NCBI RefSeq assembly: GCF_028679125.1
Contig: NZ_JAJRCG010000006.1
Span: 1-64,000 of the forward strand
From: Methanoregula sp.
GTDB lineage: Archaea > Halobacteriota > Methanomicrobia > Methanomicrobiales > Methanospirillaceae
Reading direction: 5' to 3'
Length of the DNA: 64,000 bases
The position numbers and the translations under genes are program-made. The notes under the pieces are model-generated. The model saw only the letters and a list, made by a program, of their open reading frames with translations. It searched no databases and had not been told where the DNA came from. Shown in pieces: positions 8,504 to 16,628 of this stretch (position 1 is the first letter of the stretch; every line of letters starts with the position of its first letter).

Positions 8504-9457
8504 TCATGTAGAACTCACCACGATATTCTTATCGAATATCGTCTTCCCGGACGGGACATGGACAATCTTCATGTTCACAATATCCCCGGCCCGCAGATTC
8601 TCCCAGCCGCATCCCAACAGGGCCTGCATACCATCGATCTCACCATTGTCCGCGAGAATCTCCTGAGGGTTGGTTTTACTCCCGGTATATAGACGATAGA
8701 AATTCCCACTTACGTATGTATACGGATTTGTTTTACTACCTGCCAAAGAGCCATACCCTCCCATATCGTAGGAATCTGGTATTCCCCCGGTCGTGGGCCA
8801 GTTAAGACACCGCCCGCCCGCTTCGGCCATCATCACGGTTCCCTGCTGCAGGCTGTAATTGCCGAAGTGAGTTACCGTGAAAGCCTGCCAGTTGAATGCG
8901 GGAACCACCGCACCCCCGGTAGATCCTGTTGCCAAATCAGAGGTGGAAGTGTTTTCAACACCAGGTCCAAACCCGTACGGTGCTACGCTACAAGGAGTTC
9001 TCCCCGTACACGAATTTGTGATACCCGGTATGACTTCAGCACCGCCATGATAGACGGTTCCGTTTGGAAGATTGACGATACAGCCGACACCTGCTACCGA
9101 GGGTTCACGATAATCATCGTCGTCGATATAGTAATTCTGTTTAATTGTCGTCGTCCATGAAGTGATAATCTTCAGATCCTTTGTCGGGATTGGTTCGCTC
9201 AAACCATTGACTATCGCCGATAGTTCTGTGCTACGGTAGCTTCCCGAATTGATGATCTTCACATCCATGTTGAGGGTCGGGGCTTTCTGGTTGTTGCCCC
9301 CGACCAGTCCCCCACCAAATGCACTCACGATTGCCGCAATGATGACAACGACAGCTAGCATCAGCATCACACCAATTACTGGTGAAACGGCATAATCACA
9401 GTTCTGGTTATGTGTTTCTTTTCCATTACGGGGGTTTGTCTTTTTTTTGTTTTTCAT
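8504..9457 (-). CDS. Archaeal type IV pilin-like protein, long type
   Basis: 317 aa, the largest pilin of the window. A lysine-rich leader (MKNKKKTNPRNGKETHNQN) precedes YAVSPVIGVMLMLAVVV. The mature protein has APTLNMDVKIINSGS, GLSEPIPTKDLKIITSW, an enlarged variable centre with a cysteine-containing loop (TNSCTGRTPCSVAP), and the conserved WENLRAGDIVNMKIV, SGKTIFDKNIVV end. Unlike the other long copies it ends in SST rather than TEG/VEG, and the next gene uses GAGG just after its stop. It lies 25 bp after the short gene at 9483, the widest gap in unit B apart from 10917-10965. Confidence 0.87.
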   Translation of the reverse strand: MKNKKKTNPRNGKETHNQNCDYAVSPVIGVMLMLAVVVIIAAIVSAFGGGLVGGNNQKAPTLNMDVKIINSGSYRSTELSAIVNGLSEPIPTKDLKIITSWTTTIKQNYYIDDDDYREPSVAGVGCIVNLPNGTVYHGGAEVIPGITNSCTGRTPCSVAPYGFGPGVENTSTSDLATGSTGGAVVPAFNWQAFTVTHFGNYSLQQGTVMMAEAGGRCLNWPTTGGIPDSYDMGGYGSLAGSKTNPYTYVSGNFYRLYTGSKTNPQEILADNGEIDGMQALLGCGWENLRAGDIVNMKIVHVPSGKTIFDKNIVVSST

Positions 9458-9482
9458 GATATCATGACTCCCAAAAAAGGGA

Positions 9483-10124
9483 TTATGCAGTAATCACCAC
9501 ATCACTTTTTGAGATCGTGTGCCCTGCTGTGTCACTCACTTCGAGCGTGAAGCTCTTGCCAATGCTGTTCTGGTTTCGGATACAGAGTGCCCAGACTGCA
9601 GGTTGTGCACCGGTGTGTTCTGTGTCGTACGTGTAACCATCGGATCCTACATTCGCGGCAAAATCCGTTGGTACAATTCCCTTCTGGAGAATGTTGCAGG
9701 TACAGTCAGCCGGTTTAATCGTTACCATGTCTCCGGGATTGAATGAGGTCATATAAAATGCCGCGTCAACTGTCATCATTGGGCCGGCTGCTCCAGTTCT
9801 GCTCAATCTTGCACTGACCTGAATTGTCGACATGTTCACGGTCTGTGCAGTGGACGATTCAAGGTTTGCCCCGAACGTCGGGCTGTCACGGATCGTGAAG
9901 ACCAGGTCCTTGGTCGCCAGCGAATCCCCGCCGGCGTGTATGATGGTCATGCCATCCGCTATGCTGAACGTCCCTTTGATCTGAGCCTGCGGTGCTTTGG
10001 AATGACCGCTGGCAATCCCGCCACCGAATGCGGAGACAATGGCCGCGATGATGATGACAACGACCAGCATCAACATCACACCGATAACCGGGGAGACTGC
10101 ACTGTCGTTATGATTCCTTGTCAT
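9483..10124 (-). CDS. Archaeal type IV pilin-like protein, short type
   Basis: 213 aa. The nine-residue leader MTRNHNDSA, VSPVIGVMLMLVVV and helix are followed by APQAQIKGTFSIADGMTI, HAGGDSLATKDLVFTI, SPTFGANLESSTAQT, FNPGDMVTIKPADC, VWALCIRNQNSIGKSF and SKSDVVITA. These blocks match the short copies at 7843, 10965 and 14925. The start is fixed by GGAGG supplied by the final codons and stop of the long gene upstream (10132). It forms the second long-short pair of unit B. Confidence 0.87.
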   Translation of the reverse strand: MTRNHNDSAVSPVIGVMLMLVVVIIIAAIVSAFGGGIASGHSKAPQAQIKGTFSIADGMTIIHAGGDSLATKDLVFTIRDSPTFGANLESSTAQTVNMSTIQVSARLSRTGAAGPMMTVDAAFYMTSFNPGDMVTIKPADCTCNILQKGIVPTDFAANVGSDGYTYDTEHTGAQPAVWALCIRNQNSIGKSFTLEVSDTAGHTISKSDVVITA

Positions 10125-10131
10125 GATCTTA

Positions 10132-10917
10132 TCAGCCCTCCGTTACTGCAACATCTTTGGAGTACAACGTCTTTCCGCTCGGGATATGGACAAATTTTAC
10201 GGTCACGATATCACCGGCACGAAGTTCCTCCCAACCATAGCCCAGCACTGCCTGTATAGGATCGGTATACACATCGCTGTCCGTGGTGTAGGCAAAGGGG
10301 TACTTGAGTCCATATCCGTTGGTATAAGGATCCCCGGTTCCATCCTGTTTGCTTCCATACGGTTTTGCGCTCATACTTACGCCAGGTGACAGGGAATAAT
10401 TCCCAAACTGCTGGTCCAGATTTTTATAGGGGGTTTCCTGGCTCTGGGGAATTGCAGCCTGCCCGGCAGCCTGCGGCATCCCGAATCCATAAGGTGCAAT
10501 GCTCATGACAGATTCAGTCAGACTGTGATCCGGTTCCACCACAATGACATTTGCTCTCCCACCGAGAGTGGTATTCCCACCGCTAATGACAGTCCCGTTA
10601 TTAATCAGGCTCAAATCGGTATTCGCAGTCCCGAGATTGTTTTTCATCCTCGTCTTCCAGGATGTGATGATCTTAAGATCGCTGGTGAGGATGGGCTCAC
10701 TCACACCGGTAACGGTTGCGGAGAACCCACTCGCAGTCCACGACCCTGAGTTCACAATTTTCACATCCATGGTGAGGGAGGGGGTCTTCTGATTGCTCCC
10801 GCCAACCAGCCCTCCGGCAAATCCGCTGACAACCGCTGCGATGATGATCACAACGACCAGCATCAGCATCACGCCTACCACCGGGGACACTGCCATATCT
10901 CTCTGGTTTTTCATCAT
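10132..10917 (-). CDS. Archaeal type IV pilin-like protein, long type
   Basis: 261 aa from ATG at 10917 (MMKNQRDMAVSPVVG); earlier in-frame ATGs at 10938 and 10968 would give a leader longer than in its paralogs, and TAGGTG sits just before 10917. After the helix come TPSLTMDVKIVNSGSW, VTGVSEPILTSDLKIITSW, a variable glycine-rich centre, and GYGWEELRAGDIVTVKFV, SGKTLYSKDVAVTEG. If the earliest ATG were used it would overlap the TGA of the short gene upstream by 4 bp. The last codons contain the SD of the gene at 9483. Confidence 0.84.
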   Translation of the reverse strand: MMKNQRDMAVSPVVGVMLMLVVVIIIAAVVSGFAGGLVGGSNQKTPSLTMDVKIVNSGSWTASGFSATVTGVSEPILTSDLKIITSWKTRMKNNLGTANTDLSLINNGTVISGGNTTLGGRANVIVVEPDHSLTESVMSIAPYGFGMPQAAGQAAIPQSQETPYKNLDQQFGNYSLSPGVSMSAKPYGSKQDGTGDPYTNGYGLKYPFAYTTDSDVYTDPIQAVLGYGWEELRAGDIVTVKFVHIPSGKTLYSKDVAVTEG

Positions 10918-10964
10918 GTATTCACCTAGTTCACTCATTGATCCGTTCCGTACACATCGCCGGA

Positions 10965-11576
10965 TCATGAGGCGATCGTTACCTCGCTACGGGAGATGAG
11001 GTTTCCGTTCTTATCGCTGATGTCGAAATAGAAGGTTTTGCCGATGTTATCATTATTCTTGAAACAGAGACCCCAGCGCTGCGTCTCCCCTCCGGTATAC
11101 GTGAATTCGTCTTTTGACGAGATCGCGGACTCATAATTAGTGGGGACTATGACCGGCTGGAGCCAGTCGCACCGGATATAGGTACTGTTGATGAACAGGG
11201 TATCCCCGGATTTGAACGATGTCACATTCGTGCTGCCGTCGCCATTATCGAGCCACAGGCCAGTCCTGTCCTGGATCGTTGACTTGTTGAGGATCTGTGC
11301 CGTGGTCTGCTCAAGGTTCGGCCCGAAGACCGGGCTGTTCCTGACCGTGAAGACAAGATCGTTTGTTGCAAGCGCATTCCCGCCCGCGTGGGTGATCTCC
11401 ATACCGGTGGCTACACTGAACTTTCCCTGGATGGTTGCCTGGGGAACTTTCTTCTGGCTGCCCACCGCACTACCGGCAAATGCAGATACAACTGCCGCTA
11501 TGATGATCACCACGACAAGCATCAGCATCACACCTACGACCGGTGAGACTGCACGTTCTGTATATTTCCTTGTCAT
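10965..11576 (-). CDS. Archaeal type IV pilin-like protein, short type
   Basis: 203 aa. Leader MTRKYTERA, then VSPVVGVMLMLVVV and one helix; VPQATIQGKFSVATGMEI, HAGGNALATNDLVFTV, SPVFGPNLEQTTAQI, FKSGDTLFINS, RWGLCFKNNDNIGKTF and SRSEVTIAS follow the short-type template. It starts 4 bp after the stop of the long gene 11581, using GGAGG that lies inside that gene's last codons. Partner of the first long gene of unit B. Confidence 0.87.
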   Translation of the reverse strand: MTRKYTERAVSPVVGVMLMLVVVIIIAAVVSAFAGSAVGSQKKVPQATIQGKFSVATGMEITHAGGNALATNDLVFTVRNSPVFGPNLEQTTAQILNKSTIQDRTGLWLDNGDGSTNVTSFKSGDTLFINSTYIRCDWLQPVIVPTNYESAISSKDEFTYTGGETQRWGLCFKNNDNIGKTFYFDISDKNGNLISRSEVTIAS

Positions 11577-11580
11577 GATC

Positions 11581-12384
11581 TCAGCCCTCCGTTACCACAA
11601 CATCCTTGTCAAAAATTACCTTGCCAGTCGGCAGATAGACCACCCGTACATTCACGGTATCCCCGACTCTCAGGTTCTCCCACCCGGTTCCGAGCACGGC
11701 CTGGGTTGCATCAAGAGATCCCTTGACAAAATAACCCGCCACTGTCGTATATTTATACGGTCCTTTCGACGACGGGTTGACCGAGACCGGGATGCCATAC
11801 CCGCCAAGATCGCTCTGACCCGTTGCAGAACCGATAGCCGTTGCAAGATAACTTCCGTAAGGTACTGCGGTCAGGCCGGTTCCCTGTACCAGGGTGTAGT
11901 TGCCGAACTGCTGGTCCGGCTTTGAATAGGGATCGGTCAGGCTCTGTGCACCGGTCGATCCATTCACACCGGAACCGGTGCCATAGGGTGCATTGCTGGA
12001 AAGGAGTTCGCCACTTCCAATCTTCGGACTCCGTACATTTTTCACCAGCGGCATTGAGGTATTGCCCCCGGAGAGACTGGCCCCGGTATCCTTATTGGTA
12101 GTCTTCCACGAAGTCACGAGTTTGAGGTTCTTCGTGGCAATCGGTTCGCTCACGCTGGTGACCGTTGCCGTAAACCCGCTGCCGATCCAGCTTCCCGTGT
12201 TCGAGATCTTCACATCCATCGTAAGGGTCGGGGCTTTCTGGTTGTTCCCCCCGATCAATCCGCCTGAAAATCCGCTCACTACTGCCGCGATGATGATCGT
12301 CACAACCAGCATCAGCATCACGCCAATCACCGGTGAAACTCCCTCGTCGCCATATTTTCCGGATAATCGATTCAGATAATGCAT
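11581..12384 (-). CDS. Archaeal type IV pilin-like protein, long type (first gene of unit B)
   Basis: 267 aa. The leader MHYLNRLSGKYGDEG, VSPVIGVMLMLVVT and helix resemble the first genes of units A and C. The mature domain has APTLTMDVKISNTGSW, VTSVSEPIATKNLKLVTSW, a Gly/Ser/Thr-rich centre, then GTGWENLRVGDTVNVRVV, TGKVIFDKDVVVTEG. CAGAGG is placed a few nt before ATG. It is the promoter-proximal gene of the six-gene unit B, 101 nt from the shared promoter block. Confidence 0.88.
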   Translation of the reverse strand: MHYLNRLSGKYGDEGVSPVIGVMLMLVVTIIIAAVVSGFSGGLIGGNNQKAPTLTMDVKISNTGSWIGSGFTATVTSVSEPIATKNLKLVTSWKTTNKDTGASLSGGNTSMPLVKNVRSPKIGSGELLSSNAPYGTGSGVNGSTGAQSLTDPYSKPDQQFGNYTLVQGTGLTAVPYGSYLATAIGSATGQSDLGGYGIPVSVNPSSKGPYKYTTVAGYFVKGSLDATQAVLGTGWENLRVGDTVNVRVVYLPTGKVIFDKDVVVTEG

Positions 12385-12484
12385 AGAAAATCCTCTGATT
12401 ATTCTCCCTAAGAGAACACACCATGACGGGACCTAAAAAACAGCCACACGACTGCCCACCTGACCCGACATGCCCTCTACCGTT

Positions 12485-12521
12485 ATTAATTAAAAATATT
12501 TAACCGTGATCATTTGTCAAT
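12485..12521 (-). promoter_or_regulatory. Conserved promoter block of pilin unit B
   Basis: The minus-strand segment ATTGACAAATGATCACG followed by GTTAAATATTTTTAATTAAT is nearly identical to the block at 1591-1627. It lies 101 nt upstream of the first start codon. The leader between them shares CCGTCATGG and GGGCAGTCG with the leaders of the other units. Confidence 0.75.
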
Positions 12522-13020
12522 TTATTCGCATTAACTTAAATTTTTTCATACCGGAATACATCGTTTTTATTGATTTTTGATTAATTCCAGCCAGCTCATA
12601 CGCGTCGCAGAAAACCCACATTTATATCGCAGATAAAAAACAAACGAGTGAATTAATTCCGCCACCCCGAAACCGGTCCGATCGGATCTCTTTCCGGATT
12701 ATATTGTACTCCCTCGCGCCATGGCAATCATCCGGAAAAAAGAGGGGACGCCGGCAGGTATCGTGTATTCATATCTGAAAGCCGCTTCCGGTACTATCAT
12801 CACAATCATTACCCCGCAGTACGCAACTCACCTGCCTTATCAGGGATGGGGATTATGTGCTCTCCGGGAGACGCCCCGGTAACAGGGTCTCACGAGGGAG
12901 AGCCGGCCTATCCGGAAGCCGACCTCCCCGTATTCCGTGATCTGAAATCTGCCTTATTTCGGCAAAATAAGGTCATTTTGAACGCTTTTTAAAATCAAAA
13001 GGAATACTGTGCATAGTAAC
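12522..13020. other. Intergenic region upstream of pilin unit B
   Basis: A/T-rich near the promoter, then mixed composition. No gene seen. The part at 12885-13000 shares words with the DNA before repeat copy 2 (GATCTGAAATC followed by a run ending in CTTCGTAATTCACC), so the repeat family may extend leftward in a degraded form. Confidence 0.5.
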
Positions 13021-13140
13021 CTTCGTAATTCACCCAAAACACCCTGCTAATTCATTTTTAATCGCGCTATAATGCCCCGGATTACCCGATTTTACACCGG
13101 AGGGCAAAACTTCGCTAATAGACCCCTTGTAATTTGACGA
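13021..13140. repeat. Dispersed intergenic repeat, copy 3
   Basis: Starts CTTCGTAATTCACCCAAAA and carries ACTAATT-like GCTAATTCATTTTTAATC, CTATAATGCCCCGGATT, TTTTACACCGGAGGGCAAAA and ACCCCTTGTAATTTGACGA. It lacks the CGATTCGTTCC left end of copies 1 and 2. Same orientation as both. Confidence 0.82.
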
Positions 13141-13889
13141 ACTACCTCTCGATCAGGGGATGGTGGGCGGGATCGGCAAGAAGGCCTGATCCGGGATGGA
13201 TCGGGGGAGAACAGGGAACGTGCCGAATGAGAGTCCTGCCGGGTTCATGGCAGGGCACTCTTGCCGGTTCACGATCATTTGACCCCGGGGATCTTTTTAT
13301 CCCAGGGAGAGCTGCCGGACCTTTTTCATCACCCGCTGATGCCGGATCTTTTTTTCATTTCAACAGAAAACAGAAAATTTGTAAAACGAATCGGCAGAGA
13401 TCCGGCGCATACCGGATCAGCGTTCGATACGTTTCCATTTTCAAACTGGTTTAAACGATCCACCGGTATCATTTGCACATCAGGAAAGTGGCTCTGGTAC
13501 ACTCAAACGTCCAGGAGATCTTACAAAAAAGTGTCTGGTGAAACGCACATGAACGAGCGTGAGCGTCCACACCCGGACTATGAAAATTAAAAATCCAGAT
13601 TTTGTTCTGATATGAATCGTTAACTCAACTTAGTAATTTTTCATGGGAAAACCGGATTCAGCCGATAGGATCACTCCCCTCTCATACCACCAGTCCCCCC
13701 AGGAGACGGGGTGTTATTAACGAGGTCTCCGGTAAATGCAATTTATCCACAATACCGGGTAATTCTTCCGGTAATGCAGCGGAATTGCACCCGGGGGATT
13801 CCCACGCGGCGGGGGCGAATTCCCCAACGGGCGTCACGTAAAGGATCAGATGATTTCTCCAGATAAAAAATTTCTACTTCCGGGAAAAA
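13141..13889. other. Intergenic region with degenerate repeat arm and short hairpin repeat
   Basis: No gene is supported. Positions 13270-13390 carry the degenerate right arm seen after copy 2 (CGATCATTTGACCCCGGG, CTTTTTATCCCAGGG, GCTGCCGG, TTTTTCATCACCCGCTG). Positions 13792-13829 repeat the CGGGGGAT, CCCACGCGGC motif found at 5711. The stretch between 13600 and 13760 shows nothing I can name. Confidence 0.5.
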
Positions 13890-14750
13890 TCACAAATTCA
13901 TCCCATAAATGGAAGTGATGTTCGGGTTGTATGCATAGTTTTGTCTGGCACCGCTTCCATCTACCCGGACAACAACCACCGTGTTTCCGGATATCTCGAT
14001 TGTCCCGGACAGGGAATCGATACCAATATTCCGGTTCAATGCCCCGCTTGAGTTAACGAGTACGCGTCCACCGGAGATCCTGACACCGCCATAGGTTTTT
14101 TCAGCATCCAGCTCGCCAGAGTCAAGACCAAAGGTATTGCTCCCGCCGTGCTGGGTAACATTGACAAGACCACCGGCGATGAGGACGAATCGTGATGCAT
14201 AGATTCCTTTATTCTTGTGGCGCGGGGTTTCAACGGTAGTGAATACCGATCCACCGGAGATCGAGACATTATCGGATTCTGCACAGATTCCATAGGCATT
14301 GCTGGTGCCGTTCTGGTTCTTCCCCTTTACGACTATGTTGATATGACCGCTCTCAATGGAGACCGAGGGTGCCCTGATTCCATAGATCATCTCAGATTCA
14401 TTCGTTACCTGAATCGAAAGTGTCCTGCCATCCGGGGACCTGATCGTCACCGGGGCCGCAGATTCAATGCCGGCATCGGTGTTGCTCTCGATGGTGACGT
14501 CATCTTCGATCCCGATAACCAGTTCATCCGATCCCGTGTAGCTGATGCCCTGTCTGAACTGTTCAATCGATGTGGTGTTGAGGGTATATTCCGTTGCGGA
14601 CGCCGCAGGGATGACGAGGAGAAGGCAGATTGAAAGTATCACCAGCATGCTGCACAAACGGGGTACGGGACAGCGGATGGCTGGTTTTTCTAACCCGACC
14701 GGGTTCACGGGTTCTTTCCATGCGAGGGTATCTGGTATCTGAACAGGCAT
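13890..14750 (-). CDS. Secreted beta-rich protein (carbohydrate-binding-domain-like)
   Basis: 286 aa with a hydrophobic segment LCSMLVILSICLLLVIPAASA at about residues 32-52 serving as signal peptide or anchor, preceded by an unusually long N-terminal extension. The rest is strand-rich with repeated turns such as ISGGSVFTTVET, ISGGRVLVNSSG and IEISGNTVVVV, the look of a right-handed beta helix as in Cthe_2159/DUF4353-like proteins. Several NxS/T sites could be glycosylated. AGGGATAA directly precedes the ATG and a TTTTTTATACTTAAC box lies about 50 nt upstream, so it is a single-gene unit. Probably a surface or extracellular protein; no enzymatic residue is recognisable. Confidence 0.6.
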   Translation of the reverse strand: MPVQIPDTLAWKEPVNPVGLEKPAIRCPVPRLCSMLVILSICLLLVIPAASATEYTLNTTSIEQFRQGISYTGSDELVIGIEDDVTIESNTDAGIESAAPVTIRSPDGRTLSIQVTNESEMIYGIRAPSVSIESGHINIVVKGKNQNGTSNAYGICAESDNVSISGGSVFTTVETPRHKNKGIYASRFVLIAGGLVNVTQHGGSNTFGLDSGELDAEKTYGGVRISGGRVLVNSSGALNRNIGIDSLSGTIEISGNTVVVVRVDGSGARQNYAYNPNITSIYGMNL

Positions 14751-14924
14751 TTATCCCTATTAGGAAAAATGGTAATTAAAAGTGTTGAATTTATTCTTAT
14801 TGTTAAGTATAAAAAACAGGATTCTTAAAAAAATGTGGCGGGACAGTACCGGCATGATCAACCTGTTGACTGCAGATCTGTTCTGGTCATAGAGACATTT
14901 ATTCGTATGACTTCACAATCCCCG

Positions 14925-15551
14925 TTACCCGGTGATCTTGACCACTGACCGTGAGATCAAAGCTCCACTTGCCTTGTCACTCACATCGAGATAGAACGTC
15001 TTCCCGATGTTGGCTGGGTTGACGAAGTTCAGTGCCCAGAAACTGTCTCCTGATTTGCTGAACGTCCAGTGGGTGCCATCGTATGTATAAGTTCCCTTAG
15101 ATGAATATACCGTTTTTTGGAAGAATGTCGGTTCACAATTTGTGATGTTTACAAAGTATGTGTCTCCCGGGCTGAACGCGGTGATGTTGTACCCGTCAAT
15201 CTGTCCGGATGTAGGGTTACGGAACGCAACTGGTGTTCCCGCTGCATTGGTAACATTTGCCATGTCCACGGTATTGAGCGTGTAGGACTCCAGGTTCGAA
15301 CCAAATGCCGGGCCGTTTGCAACGGTGATGACCAGACCATTTGTCGGGAGCACGTCGCCGCCTGCATGGATGATCTGCAGGCCGGAGGTGACACTGAACT
15401 CTCCCTGGATGGTTGCCTGGGGAGATTTTGTCTGGCCTTTTGCCATGCCACCTGCAACTCCGCTCACGATTGCAGCAATAATGACAACAACGACCAGCAT
15501 CAGCATGACACCGACAACTGGTGAAACTGCATGTTCATTGAATATCTTCAT
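14925..15551 (-). CDS. Archaeal type IV pilin-like protein, short type (unit C)
   Basis: 208 aa from ATG at 15551 (MKIFNEHAVSPVVG); an in-frame ATG at 15599 lies inside the long gene and would give an atypical leader. The helix is followed by SPQATIQGEFSVTSGLQI, HAGGDVLPTNGLVITV, GPAFGSNLESYTLNT, FSPGDTYFVNITNC, FWALNFVNPANIGKTF and SRSVVKITG. It matches the other short-type pilins except that the conserved Cys of WALC is Asn. The SD is again provided by the end of the long gene (GGAGGGATAA). Last gene of unit C. Confidence 0.87.
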   Translation of the reverse strand: MKIFNEHAVSPVVGVMLMLVVVVIIAAIVSGVAGGMAKGQTKSPQATIQGEFSVTSGLQIIHAGGDVLPTNGLVITVANGPAFGSNLESYTLNTVDMANVTNAAGTPVAFRNPTSGQIDGYNITAFSPGDTYFVNITNCEPTFFQKTVYSSKGTYTYDGTHWTFSKSGDSFWALNFVNPANIGKTFYLDVSDKASGALISRSVVKITG

Positions 15552-15555
15552 GATC

Positions 15556-16383
15556 TTATCCCTCCGTAACCGAAACATCCTTGGTGAAGATCGCGGCACC
15601 GGTTGGTGTATAGATCACCTTGACACGCACGGTGTCCCCGGCCCGGAGCTGTTCCCAGCCGTTTCCAAGTACCGCTGCTGTGGGATCAATCTGTCCTTGA
15701 GCATAACTGCCAGTGGCATACGCAAACGGAGTCACGCCGTTATATCCACTGGTCGATGCAGCTCCGGAAGCCCCACCAATTGCCATGCCGGAATCAGATC
15801 CGTACGGATAAGCAAAGAGATTGACACCCTGTTGGACTGTGTATTGTCCGAACCAGCCCGCCTTCCGATCGCTTTGTGAGGTTAAACTACCGATGGGATC
15901 GGTCGGATTTGACTGATTAATACCCACTCCCACTGCGAAGGGAGCTGTCGCCCAAGTAGTAACGGTTTTTGTCTTCATTCCCTGGTAACAATTTACATTT
16001 GCGCTGTTCGGAAGCGTGGTGTTTCCTCCGGTAAAGATATTTCCCTCAGGTACACCTTTCTGGGTATCGGACAGATCCACACTTTCATTATCCTTCATTG
16101 TCGTGGTCCACGTTGTTACAATCTTGAGATCCTTGGAAGCGATTGGCTGGCTTACTCCGAGCACATTTGCCGAGAAACCACTACCGATATAACTCCCGGT
16201 ATTCGAAATCTTCACTTCCATAGATAGTGTCGGGGACTTCTGCTGCCCGCCAATCAGCCCGCCGGAAAATCCGCTCACCACTGCCGCGATGATGATCGTC
16301 ACGACCAGCATCAGCATGACGCCAACCACCGGTGAGACGCCATCGTCGCCATTTTTTCTTGAAACTCGTTTCAGGTAATGCAT
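15556..16383 (-). CDS. Archaeal type IV pilin-like protein, long type (first gene of unit C)
   Basis: 275 aa from ATG at 16383 (MHYLKRVSRKNGDDG), chosen because GAGGG lies 6 nt upstream and the same start is used in units A and B; an ATG at 16410 is also in frame. Mature domain: SPTLSMEVKISNTGSY, VLGVSQPIASKDLKIVTTW, a variable centre, and GNGWEQLRAGDTVRVKVI, TGAAIFTKDVSVTEG. Unit C consists of only this gene and the short gene after it. Confidence 0.87.
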   Translation of the reverse strand: MHYLKRVSRKNGDDGVSPVVGVMLMLVVTIIIAAVVSGFSGGLIGGQQKSPTLSMEVKISNTGSYIGSGFSANVLGVSQPIASKDLKIVTTWTTTMKDNESVDLSDTQKGVPEGNIFTGGNTTLPNSANVNCYQGMKTKTVTTWATAPFAVGVGINQSNPTDPIGSLTSQSDRKAGWFGQYTVQQGVNLFAYPYGSDSGMAIGGASGAASTSGYNGVTPFAYATGSYAQGQIDPTAAVLGNGWEQLRAGDTVRVKVIYTPTGAAIFTKDVSVTEG

Positions 16384-16484
16384 TGAATAACCCTCGTAAT
16401 TATTTTCCATGAGAACACGTCATGACGGGGTACATACAGCAGTCCTTTAACTGCCCGACTGTCCAGCCATGCCAATTATGAATT

Positions 16485-16521
16485 CTTAACTTAGTATATT
16501 TAACTACGATCATTTGTTAAT
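16485..16521 (-). promoter_or_regulatory. Conserved promoter block of pilin unit C
   Basis: Minus-strand ATTAACAAATGATCG followed by TAGTTAAATATACTAAG, the third copy of the pilin promoter block, slightly more diverged in the TATA part. It lies 102 nt upstream of the start codon at 16383, the same spacing as in units A and B. Confidence 0.7.
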
Positions 16522-16628
16522 CATTTTATGTTAATTATTAAGGTTTCGATCCTGGAATGACCAATCGGATCAGTCGGAATTTAAAAAGAGGGGACAATCA
16601 AGCGATCCTACCCGTTACCGGCGCTATA

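Noticed and set aside
2991-13140. The dispersed repeats as a CRISPR array
   Set aside because: The three copies are kilobases apart with no regularly spaced 25-40 bp repeats or spacers, and no cas gene is present.
1628-13889. Intact insertion sequence in the repeat-rich zone
   Set aside because: No transposase-like protein and no paired terminal inverted repeats were found around the repeats.
14752-14924. Continuation of pilin unit C into the secreted beta-rich protein gene
   Set aside because: A separate TATA-like box and SD precede 14750, the gap is 174 bp, and the protein lacks a prepilin signal.
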